A DNA stretch of 16,946 bases from Bacteroidales bacterium Bact_23 (GTDB lineage Bacteria > Bacteroidota > Bacteroidia > Bacteroidales > Lentimicrobiaceae), in assembly GCA_001603685.1 (NCBI GenBank), contig LUZO01000265.1, positions 1 through 16,946 on the forward strand, written 5' to 3'. The position numbers and the translations under genes were made by a program. The notes beneath the pieces were generated by a model that saw only the letters and a program-made list of their open reading frames with translations, had not been told where the DNA came from and made no database searches. The number at the start of each line of letters is the position of its first letter. Position 1 is the first letter of the stretch. Below are positions 6,424 through 16,300 of this stretch, piece after piece.

Positions 6424-9400
6424 ATGTCAGATTGCAGTAAAAACAGGAATCCATTGCAGCGTACGGGTACCAGCCAGATGCAGCGCCTGTTGCCGGGGCT
6501 CAATCCCGGGCGCTATGCGCTCGCCGATGAAAGAGCGTATGCTGACTGGATTGCTTTTGCGGAAGAATATGCCTCGTTTGTAAGCTATTATGATACCGGC
6601 AATCAAATCAACGGCAACTGGCAGGCGTTTTTCAACTCTGATATTTCCGCACATCTTGGCATAATTGCGATTCAGAATATTGATCGTTACCGGAAAGAGA
6701 TTAAGGAACGCTTTGACTTTATCCGCGACGACAGCCACCAGGGGCAGATGGATGCAATCAGGCTGAAACTTAATGAGTTGTATAGTGCATTGTTTACGCT
6801 GAGCAAGGCGCTGGATAAAGCGCAACAGCGGCTCCCGGCTGAAACCGCGCTTAAGTCAGCCATACTGAATGTTATCCGGATTAAACTGGCTCCGGCACTC
6901 AAAAGGCTGACCGGCAGTTACCTGGCAGCCGGCAGCGCTCCGCTTGACTATCTGAATCATGCTTCATTGAGCAACTGGAAGATACTGAACCTGCAGCTAA
7001 CGGATGCAGGAGGCCTGATTTCCGAAGGTCTTTCGGAATCCTGGCTTTTTGATACCACCGAAACTACCTGGGCCGGTTATGTAAATTCGATTGAGCCGGA
7101 CGACAGCATCTTCAACGACCCGATTAAAGGATTTACCGACGCTTATCTGAGCATTCAGCATGCGGCTAACCACAATCTCTTTACCGGAATTTTCGATACT
7201 TTTCTGACTGCTTATACGGGAATTGTACGGCAGGCACAGTCGGAACTGCTGAAGAGTCTTGAAAATTATGACGCCCATACGCCCCATTATGCGCTTTTCC
7301 TGGCATTCCTGAAGCTTTTCCGCTTCTCGCGCGAGCACCTCAATACCATCACCGGCCGCCACCTTGATTTTTATTACCGTGAAGTGCTGAAACTCGTTCC
7401 GAGGCCGGCAATTGCCAATAAGGTGCATGTGCTTGGCGAACTTGCAAAGCAGGTGGATGAATACCTGCTTTCGGCGGGCACCGCTCTGAAGGCCGGAAAA
7501 GATGAAACGGGGAAAGAGGTTGTTTACCAACTGGATACAGATACCGTACTTAATAAGGCGGCCATCGCTGAACTGAAAACCTTTTATCTGGCCACGGGCC
7601 AGGATTCGGTTAAGGATGCCGGCACGGGAGTTGTCACTCAAAACAACGACGGGCGCGCCTTTGCCTCTCCGGTAACCAACAGCGGCGACGGCCTGGGCGG
7701 GGAACTGGTAACCGACAGCAAGGAGTGGCATCCCTTTGTAAATAAAGTTTATCAGGACGGCGAATATGCCGGAATTGCCATGCCACGGGCTGAACTTGGG
7801 TTTGCATTGGCATCTCATTATCTTTATCTAACCGAGGGGGAAAGGAAAGTCAGAATCAGACTGGTTATCAATCCCCTTACAGCACTTAACGGAAAAAAGA
7901 TCGCCTGCAGCCTGACGGCTGAAAAAGGCTGGTACGAGGTAAACTCCCCCGTTATTTCATCTGGCGAAAAGTTCTCGGATAATACCGACTGCACTGAAAT
8001 TTCTTTCATCATTCCTGCCGGAGATCCGGCAATCGTAAATTACAATGCCGCTGTTCATGGCGGTACCTTTGATTGTGCGTTGCCGTTGCTGCTGATTAAA
8101 CTTAAAAATGAAAATGCAAATGCCTATGAGTACAATCTGCTGAAAGATGTAACCATCAGCAAAGTGGAAATCAGGGTTGAGGTGGGAGCAGACAGTACCT
8201 ATAATCAGAAAGGCATCAAAAACCTGCTGATTTCCAATGATGCCGGCCCGGTTGACAGCGCCAAGCCATTCCTGCCCTTTGGCAGCAATCCTGAAAAGGA
8301 CGCCAGCTTCATAATCGGGCATAAAGAGATTTTCTGTAAAAAGAACGCTTCCGTAAAGCTGAGCATCAGTTGGGCAGGGATAAGTGAATTCCAGAATGCA
8401 GGGAAGCTGAAATATTATAATAACTCTGCAACAACTCCTCCTACTGTTAAGGTCGAGGCGCTGGCATCAGGAGCCTGGAAATCAGGAACATTAAGCAGTA
8501 GCCTTAAGATTTTCAATGGCCTTCAAACAACATACTTTATTGATGGCATCGGCGGAATAATTCCCGAAGGTGCTTTGGTAAGTTATGATTCGCCCTATAA
8601 GCTGCCCGGCTCTGAGGTAACCTCCGGATTTATCCGGCTCTCACTGAATTCAGGTTTTGGTTATAAGAATTACATCAAGGATTATTCCGCTTATTTGATT
8701 GATAAGGCAGCCAACAAACCGAACCTAATCGAACCTGCAGAGCCCTATACGCCAAAGATAAAATCAATTTATGTTGGCTATACGGCCTATACCGTTGAGG
8801 ATGTTACCAAAGACAAAGAAGCTGATTTCAAAAGCCGGGAAATCAGATTGTTCCATCTCTATCCCTTTGGATGGTGTGAGCAGCACAAGCATTTGCAGGA
8901 AACCGGTGACATCAGCTTGCTGCCTCAGTTCAACCACGATGAAGAGGGCATTCAGAAAACGCATGCAGGTGAGTTTTACATCGGGCTGAAGCATATCGCT
9001 CCCGGTCAGGCTGTAAATATGTTGTTTCAGGTGCTGGAGGGTTCGACCAACCCGATGGTGGTGAAACCGGAAAACCACATTCACTGGTCATATCTGTCGG
9101 ATAACAAATGGGTTGATTTCGACAGGACGGAAGTTGGCGACAACACCCTGGGGCTTGTTCAATCGGGCATCATCTCATTTGCCATTCCGAAGAAGGCGAC
9201 CGTAATGAACACCGTATTGCCAGCCGGCCTTATCTGGTTAAGGGCATCCATTGAAGGCGCGGCGGAGGCGGTTTGCAAGCTGTTGTCAATCAACGCCCAG
9301 GCTGCCGTCGCAACCTTCGCTGATAACGGTAACGATCCGGCATTCCTCGATCAGCCCCTGCCGGCCGGAACCATTTCGAAACTGAAACAGCCGGATGCTG

Positions 9401-10164
9401 CCGTTAAGAAGCTTATGCAGCCATATCCTTCGTTTGGAGGAAGGGGCAGGGAAGACGATACCCATTTTTATATCCGTGTGAGCGAACGGCTGAGGCACAA
9501 GTCAAGGGCAGTTACGGTATGGGATTACGAACATCTGGTGCTGGAAGAGTTCCCGGAGATTTATAAGGTTAAATGTCTGAACCACACACACGCTGATGAC
9601 GGGGTTTACAACGAGGTTAAGCCGGGATATGTCAGCATAATTACCATCCCTTCATTGCATAACCGGAACGATGTCAATCCTTTGAAGCCCTATACCCAGC
9701 AGAGTACGCTGACCAGGATTGAGGATTTTCTGAAAAGGAAAACTTCCTGCTTCGTGAAGCTGCGTGCCTGCCAGCCTCAGTTCGAGGAGGTCAGGCTGGA
9801 GTTTTCGCTGAAATTGCATGATGAATACAAGGATTTTACTTTCTATTCGGGTAAGCTTAAGGAGGAGATAACGAGGTTCCTGTCGCCATGGGCGTTCGGC
9901 GAATCCCATGCGATTGATTTTGGCGGCAGGGTTTATAAATCGGTGCTCATCAATTTCATCGAAGAGAGGTATTATGTGGATTACATCACCGATGTCTTTA
10001 TGTATGTGAAAGTAAGCGAAACGGCTGATGAAAGCGGGGACCTTGATGAAATAACCGCTTCAACGGGAAGGAGTATTCTGGTTTCGGCGCAGGCTTCCAG
10101 GCATATCATTCACCAATTGACCGAAACCGCAGCCGGAACTCCTGAAAAGTGCTTTGACAGTTAA
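6424..10164 (+). CDS. Giant baseplate wedge protein, baseplate J/gp6-like (Afp11-like)
   Basis: At 1246 residues this is the larger of the two complete wedge proteins here. The N-terminus (TGTSQMQRLLPGL, then DERAYADWIAFAEEYASFVSYYD and GNWQAFFNSDI, about 14-80) matches a recurrent start of Bacteroidota CIS baseplate J proteins. Residues about 80-320 look mostly helical. Around 325-385 lies the family segment KVHVLGELAKQVDEYLLSAG, then AGKDETGKEVVYQLDTD and a LKTFYL helix. Residues about 450-1000 are beta-rich and probably form several sandwich domains. The C-terminal part (about 1010-1205) is the conserved gp6-like wedge region: HFYIRVSERLRHKSRAVTVW, EHLVLEEFPEIYKVKCLNH, PGYVSIITIP and YYVDYITDVFMYVK. 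Together with the next gene it should form the baseplate wedge heterocomplex. The start at 6424 is two bases after the gp25 stop. Confidence 0.92.
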   Translation: MSDCSKNRNPLQRTGTSQMQRLLPGLNPGRYALADERAYADWIAFAEEYASFVSYYDTGNQINGNWQAFFNSDISAHLGIIAIQNIDRYRKEIKERFDFIRDDSHQGQMDAIRLKLNELYSALFTLSKALDKAQQRLPAETALKSAILNVIRIKLAPALKRLTGSYLAAGSAPLDYLNHASLSNWKILNLQLTDAGGLISEGLSESWLFDTTETTWAGYVNSIEPDDSIFNDPIKGFTDAYLSIQHAANHNLFTGIFDTFLTAYTGIVRQAQSELLKSLENYDAHTPHYALFLAFLKLFRFSREHLNTITGRHLDFYYREVLKLVPRPAIANKVHVLGELAKQVDEYLLSAGTALKAGKDETGKEVVYQLDTDTVLNKAAIAELKTFYLATGQDSVKDAGTGVVTQNNDGRAFASPVTNSGDGLGGELVTDSKEWHPFVNKVYQDGEYAGIAMPRAELGFALASHYLYLTEGERKVRIRLVINPLTALNGKKIACSLTAEKGWYEVNSPVISSGEKFSDNTDCTEISFIIPAGDPAIVNYNAAVHGGTFDCALPLLLIKLKNENANAYEYNLLKDVTISKVEIRVEVGADSTYNQKGIKNLLISNDAGPVDSAKPFLPFGSNPEKDASFIIGHKEIFCKKNASVKLSISWAGISEFQNAGKLKYYNNSATTPPTVKVEALASGAWKSGTLSSSLKIFNGLQTTYFIDGIGGIIPEGALVSYDSPYKLPGSEVTSGFIRLSLNSGFGYKNYIKDYSAYLIDKAANKPNLIEPAEPYTPKIKSIYVGYTAYTVEDVTKDKEADFKSREIRLFHLYPFGWCEQHKHLQETGDISLLPQFNHDEEGIQKTHAGEFYIGLKHIAPGQAVNMLFQVLEGSTNPMVVKPENHIHWSYLSDNKWVDFDRTEVGDNTLGLVQSGIISFAIPKKATVMNTVLPAGLIWLRASIEGAAEAVCKLLSINAQAAVATFADNGNDPAFLDQPLPAGTISKLKQPDAAVKKLMQPYPSFGGRGREDDTHFYIRVSERLRHKSRAVTVWDYEHLVLEEFPEIYKVKCLNHTHADDGVYNEVKPGYVSIITIPSLHNRNDVNPLKPYTQQSTLTRIEDFLKRKTSCFVKLRACQPQFEEVRLEFSLKLHDEYKDFTFYSGKLKEEITRFLSPWAFGESHAIDFGGRVYKSVLINFIEERYYVDYITDVFMYVKVSETADESGDLDEITASTGRSILVSAQASRHIIHQLTETAAGTPEKCFDS

Positions 10165-10197
10165 TGCATTCATGAATTGTGTAAAAGAGCGGATACG

Positions 10198-13100
10198 ATG
10201 TCAAAGAGTATAACCATACGGAAAAAACCAACGCTTCCCGACAGCAGCAATTACGAGCTGCTGCGCCGGAAGGGGCTTGATTATATTCAGCAACTGGGCA
10301 GCAGGATATGGACGGATTACAATATTCACGATCCGGGCATCACCCTGCTCGAAGCCCTCTGTTATGCAATTACCGACCTTGGATATCGTACCTCTCTGGA
10401 TATTAAGGATTTGCTAGCATTGCCTGTCCCCGAAAATCCGGATGCTGACGGATATTATGCCGCCGACAAAAGGCAGGCGTTTTTCACTGCCAGGGAAATC
10501 CTGACCATGAATCCCCTTACGGTGGATGATTTTCGTAAGCTCCTGATTAACATCGACGGGGTAAAAAACGGCTGGCTCAATTGCAAAAACTGTCCCTGCG
10601 AACCCTTCTATCTGTATGCCAATTGTACTAAAAGCAAACTGCAATATGAAAAAACCGAACACAAGGTAGTGCTCCGGGGATTGTATGATGTGCTGATTGA
10701 GTTTGAGGATGAGGAGAAGAACGGAAACCTGAACGGCGGGAAAATAAAGTACAATTTCAGCTATGTCGGCGGTGAAGGACTGGCTTCAGCCAATGTAGAA
10801 CTTCGGCTGCCATCATTTACGCAACTGAACAGGCATCGTGAGAAATATAAATTGTTCAGAAATCCGGATAGCAGAATAACCGGCGTTACCGTTCAGTTTA
10901 TTTCCGGCAACAAGGGAGACGATACCGATATTCCTTCATCGCCTGAAACGGTTCTGGACAACGCGCTCCGCAATCCTTTATTTGTAACCGCATCGGTTGA
11001 GTTCCGGCCGGATAAGTCAGATCCTGCAACCGAAACCCTGCTTTTTGAGGATATTCCCCTCCGGGTGTGGTTCCGCAATACGCAGGAGAGGAGAGACCTG
11101 GAACTGGCTGATCTGAAAAGCGCCATTGCCGATGCATCCTCATCCGGAATTTTTCCCGCCTATCTCCGGAAAATAAAAGAGGCCGACAGGATTATGGCCG
11201 AAACCACTGATGCCCTGCACGCGCATCGTAACCTGGCTGAGGATTACTGCACGATAGGTGCGGTTGAGGTGGAGGATATTGCCGTGTGCTTCGACATGGA
11301 GGTTGAGCCATCGGCCGATATCGAAGCCATACTGGGTGAGGCCTATTATCTGATTGACCAGTACATGAGCCCGGATATCCGGTTCTATTCGCTGCAACAA
11401 CTGCTTGTTGATCAGGTACCTGTGGAAGAGATATTCGAAGGGCCGGCATTAAGCAACGGATTCATCAAAAACGATGAACTGGCTGCCACGAACCTGCGGC
11501 AGGTGCTGTACGCCTCGGATGTGATCAACCTCATTATGGATATTCCGGGAGTGAAATCGGTAACGGATTTCGTTTTTGCCCGCTACGATGACGATGGCTA
11601 TCTGGTTGAAAGCCAGTCGTGGAGTATGGGGGTATCGCAGAACCACCAGCCGAGGCTCTATTTTGAAGCAAGCAAGGTACTGGTATATAAGAACGGGCTC
11701 CCCTTCCTTCCAGATATGAATGAGCTGCTTGATACCCTGCAGGTTATCAAAGGAAAGCACTTGCAGCCAAAATTTTCGGTGCTCGAAAACGACCTGCCGG
11801 TACCTCACGGACAATATTACGATCTGCAGGCCTGGTATCCGGTTCAGTATTCGCTGCCGTTTACCTATGGAGTGGGCTATCACGGGCTTCCCGATTCGGC
11901 CGGCAAACTGCGGAAGGCTCAGGCCAGACAACTCAAGGCCTATCTGCTTTTCTTTGAGCAACTGCTGGTGAACTACCTGGCACAACTGGCACATATTCAG
12001 GATCTCTTTGCGGTTGATGAAACCGTAAAGCAGACCTATTTCTCCCGTTTTATCGAAACCGATGAAATAGCCGGCCTAAACGATTTGTACAATGGCCTGA
12101 CGCCCGCTATTCTGCAGCAACTCACCGAAAACGAAGATACCTTCATCAATCGTCGTAACCGTTTTCTCGATCACCTGCTGGCCCGTTTTGCCGAAACATT
12201 CAACGATTATGCCCTGATGCTTTATTCCTATTCGGATGATGAGGATGTTGCAGGTATTCAGCTAATAAACAGTAAGATAGCTTATCTTAAGAAATTCCCG
12301 GAAATCAGCAGCGGCAGGGCAAAGGCATTCAACTATAAGGATCCGCTGCAGGTATGTTCCAGCCACAACCTGGCCGGACTGGCCGAAAGAATTCAGTTGT
12401 TGCTGGGATATGAGCCGGCATATTCAGGTAATGTGGTGCTATACGAGGAACATGATTACGACGGCGTTTATTATGAGCGCCGCTGGAGGCTGGTTGACGA
12501 AAATCATAAAATATACCTCAGCAGCAGTACCCGCTACACCGACCCTGTACGGGAAAAAGCCGAAGCAAAGGCATGGGATGAGCTTCGCCGGGTAATGAAA
12601 TACATTACGGTTCCGGAGCGCTACCAGATAAAAAAGGTCAAAAAGTATGTAGTCAACCTCATTGACGAAACCGGAGAGATCATTGCCACCCGCAAACAGC
12701 CATTCAAAACGCATGCCGATGCCGAGAATGCCAGGGATGAGATTATTGCATTTGCCAAAAGGCTGAAGTCTACCGGCGAGGTCTTTATTGTTGAACATAT
12801 TCTCCTTCGGCCAAAAAACAGTCCGGGTGTGCAATTCCCCGATGGCGATCCCCTGCTGGATGTTTGCCTGACCGGCGCCTGCGAAAGCCTGTGCGGCGAA
12901 GAGGATCCCTATTCGTTCAGAATTACCGTGGTGCTGAACGGCGAGGATGGCCTTGCCGGCAGGGGAATGGAATTCCGCCGTTTTGCAGAGCAGACGATAC
13001 GGATGGAGGCACCGGCGCATCTCGGCATTAAAATATGCTGGGTAAGCAAGGAGCAGTTGTTCGAATTCCGGACGGTGTACTGCGACTGGCTGGCTGAACT

Positions 13101-13290
13101 GGCAAAGGCTGAACCCGATGCGGAGGAACTCCACAATAAGCTCACTGCCCTTCTGGAGGTGTTCAGAAACCTGAAAAATGTCTATCCCGGGGCTGCCCTG
13201 TTCGATTGCGTTGACGGCAACGACGAAAACCGTGTGGTGCTTGGGAAAACAGCCGTTTCCGGCGGCGGTGATGTTGCGGAGCAGTTGTAA
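10198..13290 (+). CDS. Second large baseplate wedge protein (Afp12-like)
   Basis: Protein of 1030 residues. The N-terminus carries the motif of Afp12-type wedge proteins: DSSNYELLRRKGLDYIQQ, WTDYNIHDPGITLLEALCYA and ITDLGYRTS (about 13-70). Residues about 120-310 hold a beta-rich domain with clustered cysteines (C129, C132, C134, C143). Mid-protein landmarks include SPDIRFYSLQQLLVDQVPVEEIFEG and GVKSVTDFVF. A helical block follows (RQLKAYLLFFEQLLVNYLAQ, DLFAVDETVKQTYFS). The C-terminal region has VFIVEHILLRPK and then DVCLTGACESLCGEEDPYSFRITVVLN as adjoining segments, REF-type strands and APAHLGIKICWV, a conserved end in Bacteroidota homologs. The ATG at 10198 is preferred over the in-frame TTG at 10177 because it directly precedes the conserved region and ATG is used elsewhere in the block. 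It follows the baseplate J gene by 33 bases. Confidence 0.88.
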   Translation: MSKSITIRKKPTLPDSSNYELLRRKGLDYIQQLGSRIWTDYNIHDPGITLLEALCYAITDLGYRTSLDIKDLLALPVPENPDADGYYAADKRQAFFTAREILTMNPLTVDDFRKLLINIDGVKNGWLNCKNCPCEPFYLYANCTKSKLQYEKTEHKVVLRGLYDVLIEFEDEEKNGNLNGGKIKYNFSYVGGEGLASANVELRLPSFTQLNRHREKYKLFRNPDSRITGVTVQFISGNKGDDTDIPSSPETVLDNALRNPLFVTASVEFRPDKSDPATETLLFEDIPLRVWFRNTQERRDLELADLKSAIADASSSGIFPAYLRKIKEADRIMAETTDALHAHRNLAEDYCTIGAVEVEDIAVCFDMEVEPSADIEAILGEAYYLIDQYMSPDIRFYSLQQLLVDQVPVEEIFEGPALSNGFIKNDELAATNLRQVLYASDVINLIMDIPGVKSVTDFVFARYDDDGYLVESQSWSMGVSQNHQPRLYFEASKVLVYKNGLPFLPDMNELLDTLQVIKGKHLQPKFSVLENDLPVPHGQYYDLQAWYPVQYSLPFTYGVGYHGLPDSAGKLRKAQARQLKAYLLFFEQLLVNYLAQLAHIQDLFAVDETVKQTYFSRFIETDEIAGLNDLYNGLTPAILQQLTENEDTFINRRNRFLDHLLARFAETFNDYALMLYSYSDDEDVAGIQLINSKIAYLKKFPEISSGRAKAFNYKDPLQVCSSHNLAGLAERIQLLLGYEPAYSGNVVLYEEHDYDGVYYERRWRLVDENHKIYLSSSTRYTDPVREKAEAKAWDELRRVMKYITVPERYQIKKVKKYVVNLIDETGEIIATRKQPFKTHADAENARDEIIAFAKRLKSTGEVFIVEHILLRPKNSPGVQFPDGDPLLDVCLTGACESLCGEEDPYSFRITVVLNGEDGLAGRGMEFRRFAEQTIRMEAPAHLGIKICWVSKEQLFEFRTVYCDWLAELAKAEPDAEELHNKLTALLEVFRNLKNVYPGAALFDCVDGNDENRVVLGKTAVSGGGDVAEQL

Positions 13291-13326
13291 AGTAAACCCC
13301 TGTTGAACTGAAAAAAGATTAAAGTC

Positions 13327-16300
13327 ATGATACCTTCATCAAAAAATTCGGATTATCCAAAATTTGTACCCAACCAGGTACTGACTTCAGATAATTTAAA
13401 CGACCTGTTTGGATATCTTGACGAGCAGGGGCGTATTACCCGTACCAACCTTACCGGAATTGGCATAGCCTGCGGGCTGAATGTAAAACTCACTGTATTC
13501 TTAGCGGGAAAAGCCATCACCCTGTCAAAAGGAACAGGAATCACCTCGGAAGGTTACCTGGTTAGCCTGCCCGAGACCACTTATATGCATTACAATAACT
13601 TCGATGCGGTAAAGCCGGAGTATTATGACCGCTTTGTCAAAACTTCGGACAAAACCCGGAAGATGCCTTTGTGGGAACTAAAACAGGCGGGAGAGGTGGA
13701 AGACCCCGATAATCCGTTCAGACCGTTGGTTGATCCGGCCAACTTTCTGAATGACAAGGTAGTATTGATTTTTGTTGAACTGCTGGAAACCCGGAATAAA
13801 AACTGCGATCCCGATTCATGCGATGACAAGGGGGTACTGGTTACCGTAAACCCAAGGGTGTTGCTGATCAGAAAGTCTGATGTGGATACCTGGTTATCGA
13901 ATGAGGGGAATAAGCCGCTCGCCTCAGAAGCCATTTCACTTCCTGAACTTAAAATACCCCGCGTTGATGTTACTTCCACTGTTTTGTACAACACCCGCCA
14001 GCTTTTCAAAGCCTACACCAGGGTACTCAACGAGCAGTTTATCCAACAACTTAATACCCAACTCTCTTCTTTGTATAATGTGCTTGAGCCCATTGTACAC
14101 GATGAGTTCTCCACGGATCCTTTTTCGAATTTTAAAAACAGATTTTCCTTCCTTTACGATGGCTCTCTGACGCGGAATCAGGCATTGAATCTTCAGTATT
14201 ACTACGACTTCTTTTCCGATCTGATTGCCGCTTATGAAGAGTTGCGCGGGAAAGCTTCGGAGCTGGTTTGCACCTGTGTGCCGGATGGCAGTTTATTCCC
14301 GCGCCATCTGCTTGCCGGCGAGGTGACGGGAATCAATGAAGAGAATTCGCAATACCGCAACCATTTCATACGGGCGGGAGCGCAATGCTGCTGCGACCAC
14401 GATGCGGAGGAGGTAAAGTTTTTGTTCAGAAGGCTGGTCCTGCTCGATGTAAATTTCTCACCTGAGCCTTCGGAAGGATATGCACAAGGCAACAAAAGGA
14501 ATCCGGTAAAGGCTACTCCGTCGGTGCTTGGCAGCGCATATCTGTCAGAAAAGGCAATACCGTTCTACTATGAGCCAAATTCAGGAACCTATCCCCTTTA
14601 CAAGGCATGGAACTTCAGGAAAACCCGCAGGAACTCGGCCCACAGGATTTTGTCCTACAACTCCGGAGAATACAATACCGCCGATGAAATCGTCATAAAT
14701 CCGCTGAAGTACGACCTTGAATCGGGCAACTTTCTTCGTATCGAGGGCCATCTCGGAAAAGATTACCGGCAAGCCCTTGCTGAGGCTGACGCACTCAGGA
14801 AGGATTACCGCCTGCCGATAGATGTAATAGCCGTAGGGTCGGAAACACTCGATGTGCTTAAGATTTTCTTTGCCATGGTTAATATGAATTCGCTGGAAGG
14901 CCTGGGTGCCGGGCTTGCGGCTCTGCTAAAACATCCTGCCTGTTTCTCGGATGTTTTACTGGCGCTGGATCAGTGGATCAGCAACTTCAGATGTTGCCTG
15001 GCGGGATTGCGGAATTATTTCTATGCATTGCCTTCATACAAGGCAGTTTCGATGGGCGGAAATCTGAGGATGGCTGCAGTTGCCGGGGTAGCGGGAAATG
15101 ATCCTCCGCAAAATGGTGTTACCATCGGAGAGCTTTATGAAGTCATGAAGAAGGAAGAGAGGCTGAATAAGCAATACTGCAATGATGTCTTTACCAGAAT
15201 AGCTCTCAATGAGGAGCATGTTGCCACGGCTTTGGTGATGATGCCCTATAAAATTGATAATCTGCTTGCAGTTATCCCTGACGATATTACAAAATTTGAC
15301 GCTTCTGAACTTCAGGCAGGCTTTACCGAACTGAAATCAACCGCCGGGCAGTTGAAGACGCTTTATGCATCTCCAAATACCGTTGGAATGATGGCAGCCA
15401 TCAATGTGGACGAACTTCAGCAAAACCTTAATATGAATTGCCTTGTTTGCCTGATTGATGAATTGTTATTGCTTGTTAAAGAGTTGCTTGCCAGGCTGCT
15501 TGGACTTGCCATCAGACAGAAACTTGGCTATTATGCCCATGTCAATCCGGGCATTCAGCACAAAGCCGGAGTTCCGTACGGGGGTACCTTTGTGATGGTT
15601 TATCATGAATCACAAAAGGATTCATACCAGGATCTGTTTAAAAGATATTCTGCCATGGCCGGGAAAACCGTCGCAGCCGGCAAACCTGCGGCACAGGTCA
15701 TGTATGCCCAAAATAAGTTTTTCCTGAGCGCTTTCCTTCTGCTGGATGAAGCGTTGTTTCTGGAGAACCTGCTTATGGCCGGAGATACCCCAGATGAGTT
15801 ACTGGATCCCATTGTACAGTCCATTGAACCGGGAAGGGTCATTGCCGATTTTTATCTCCCCTATTTGTGTGCAGGAAGCTGTCCGGCAACCCAGCTGATG
15901 GTGCTGCCCTTGCCCGGTAAGGCTAATCAGCCGCCCGTTGCAAGAGCAGGCGACAGTATAACGATTCAGTTGCCGGACAATCAGGTTACCCTGGATGGAA
16001 GCAGTTCATCCGACCCTGACGGTACCATCAGTGCATACCTCTGGAGTCAGGATTCAGGGCCCGGTAATGCGTTAATAGGCAACTCCGAAAGTGCTGTAAC
16101 GCTGGTTTCAGGACTGGTTGAAGGCGAGTATGTATTCAGGCTGAAGGTGACCGACAACGAAGGAGCTACCGGTGAAGATACCGTAAAGGTTAAAGTGGTG
16201 GAAATTAAAAACATCCCGCCGGTTGCCGTGGCTACTGCCGATCCGCCATTGGTGTATTATGAAAAAGGTGCCTCAACCCGCTTGCATGGCGAGAGCTCCT

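Noticed and set aside
6997..7818. 273-codon minus-strand open frame
   Set aside because: It lies wholly inside the baseplate J gene, which is clearly coding on the plus strand. The translation shows no recognisable domain.
10177..10197. TTG start extending the Afp12-like protein by seven residues
   Set aside because: The ATG at 10198 directly precedes the conserved region, and the added residues do not resemble the family.
12439..13134. 231-codon minus-strand open frame
   Set aside because: It is antisense to the conserved C-terminal region of the Afp12-like gene and has no family resemblance.
13291..13326. Terminator between the Afp12-like and PKD genes
   Set aside because: The 36-base gap has no stem-loop followed by a T-run; the two genes are probably co-transcribed.
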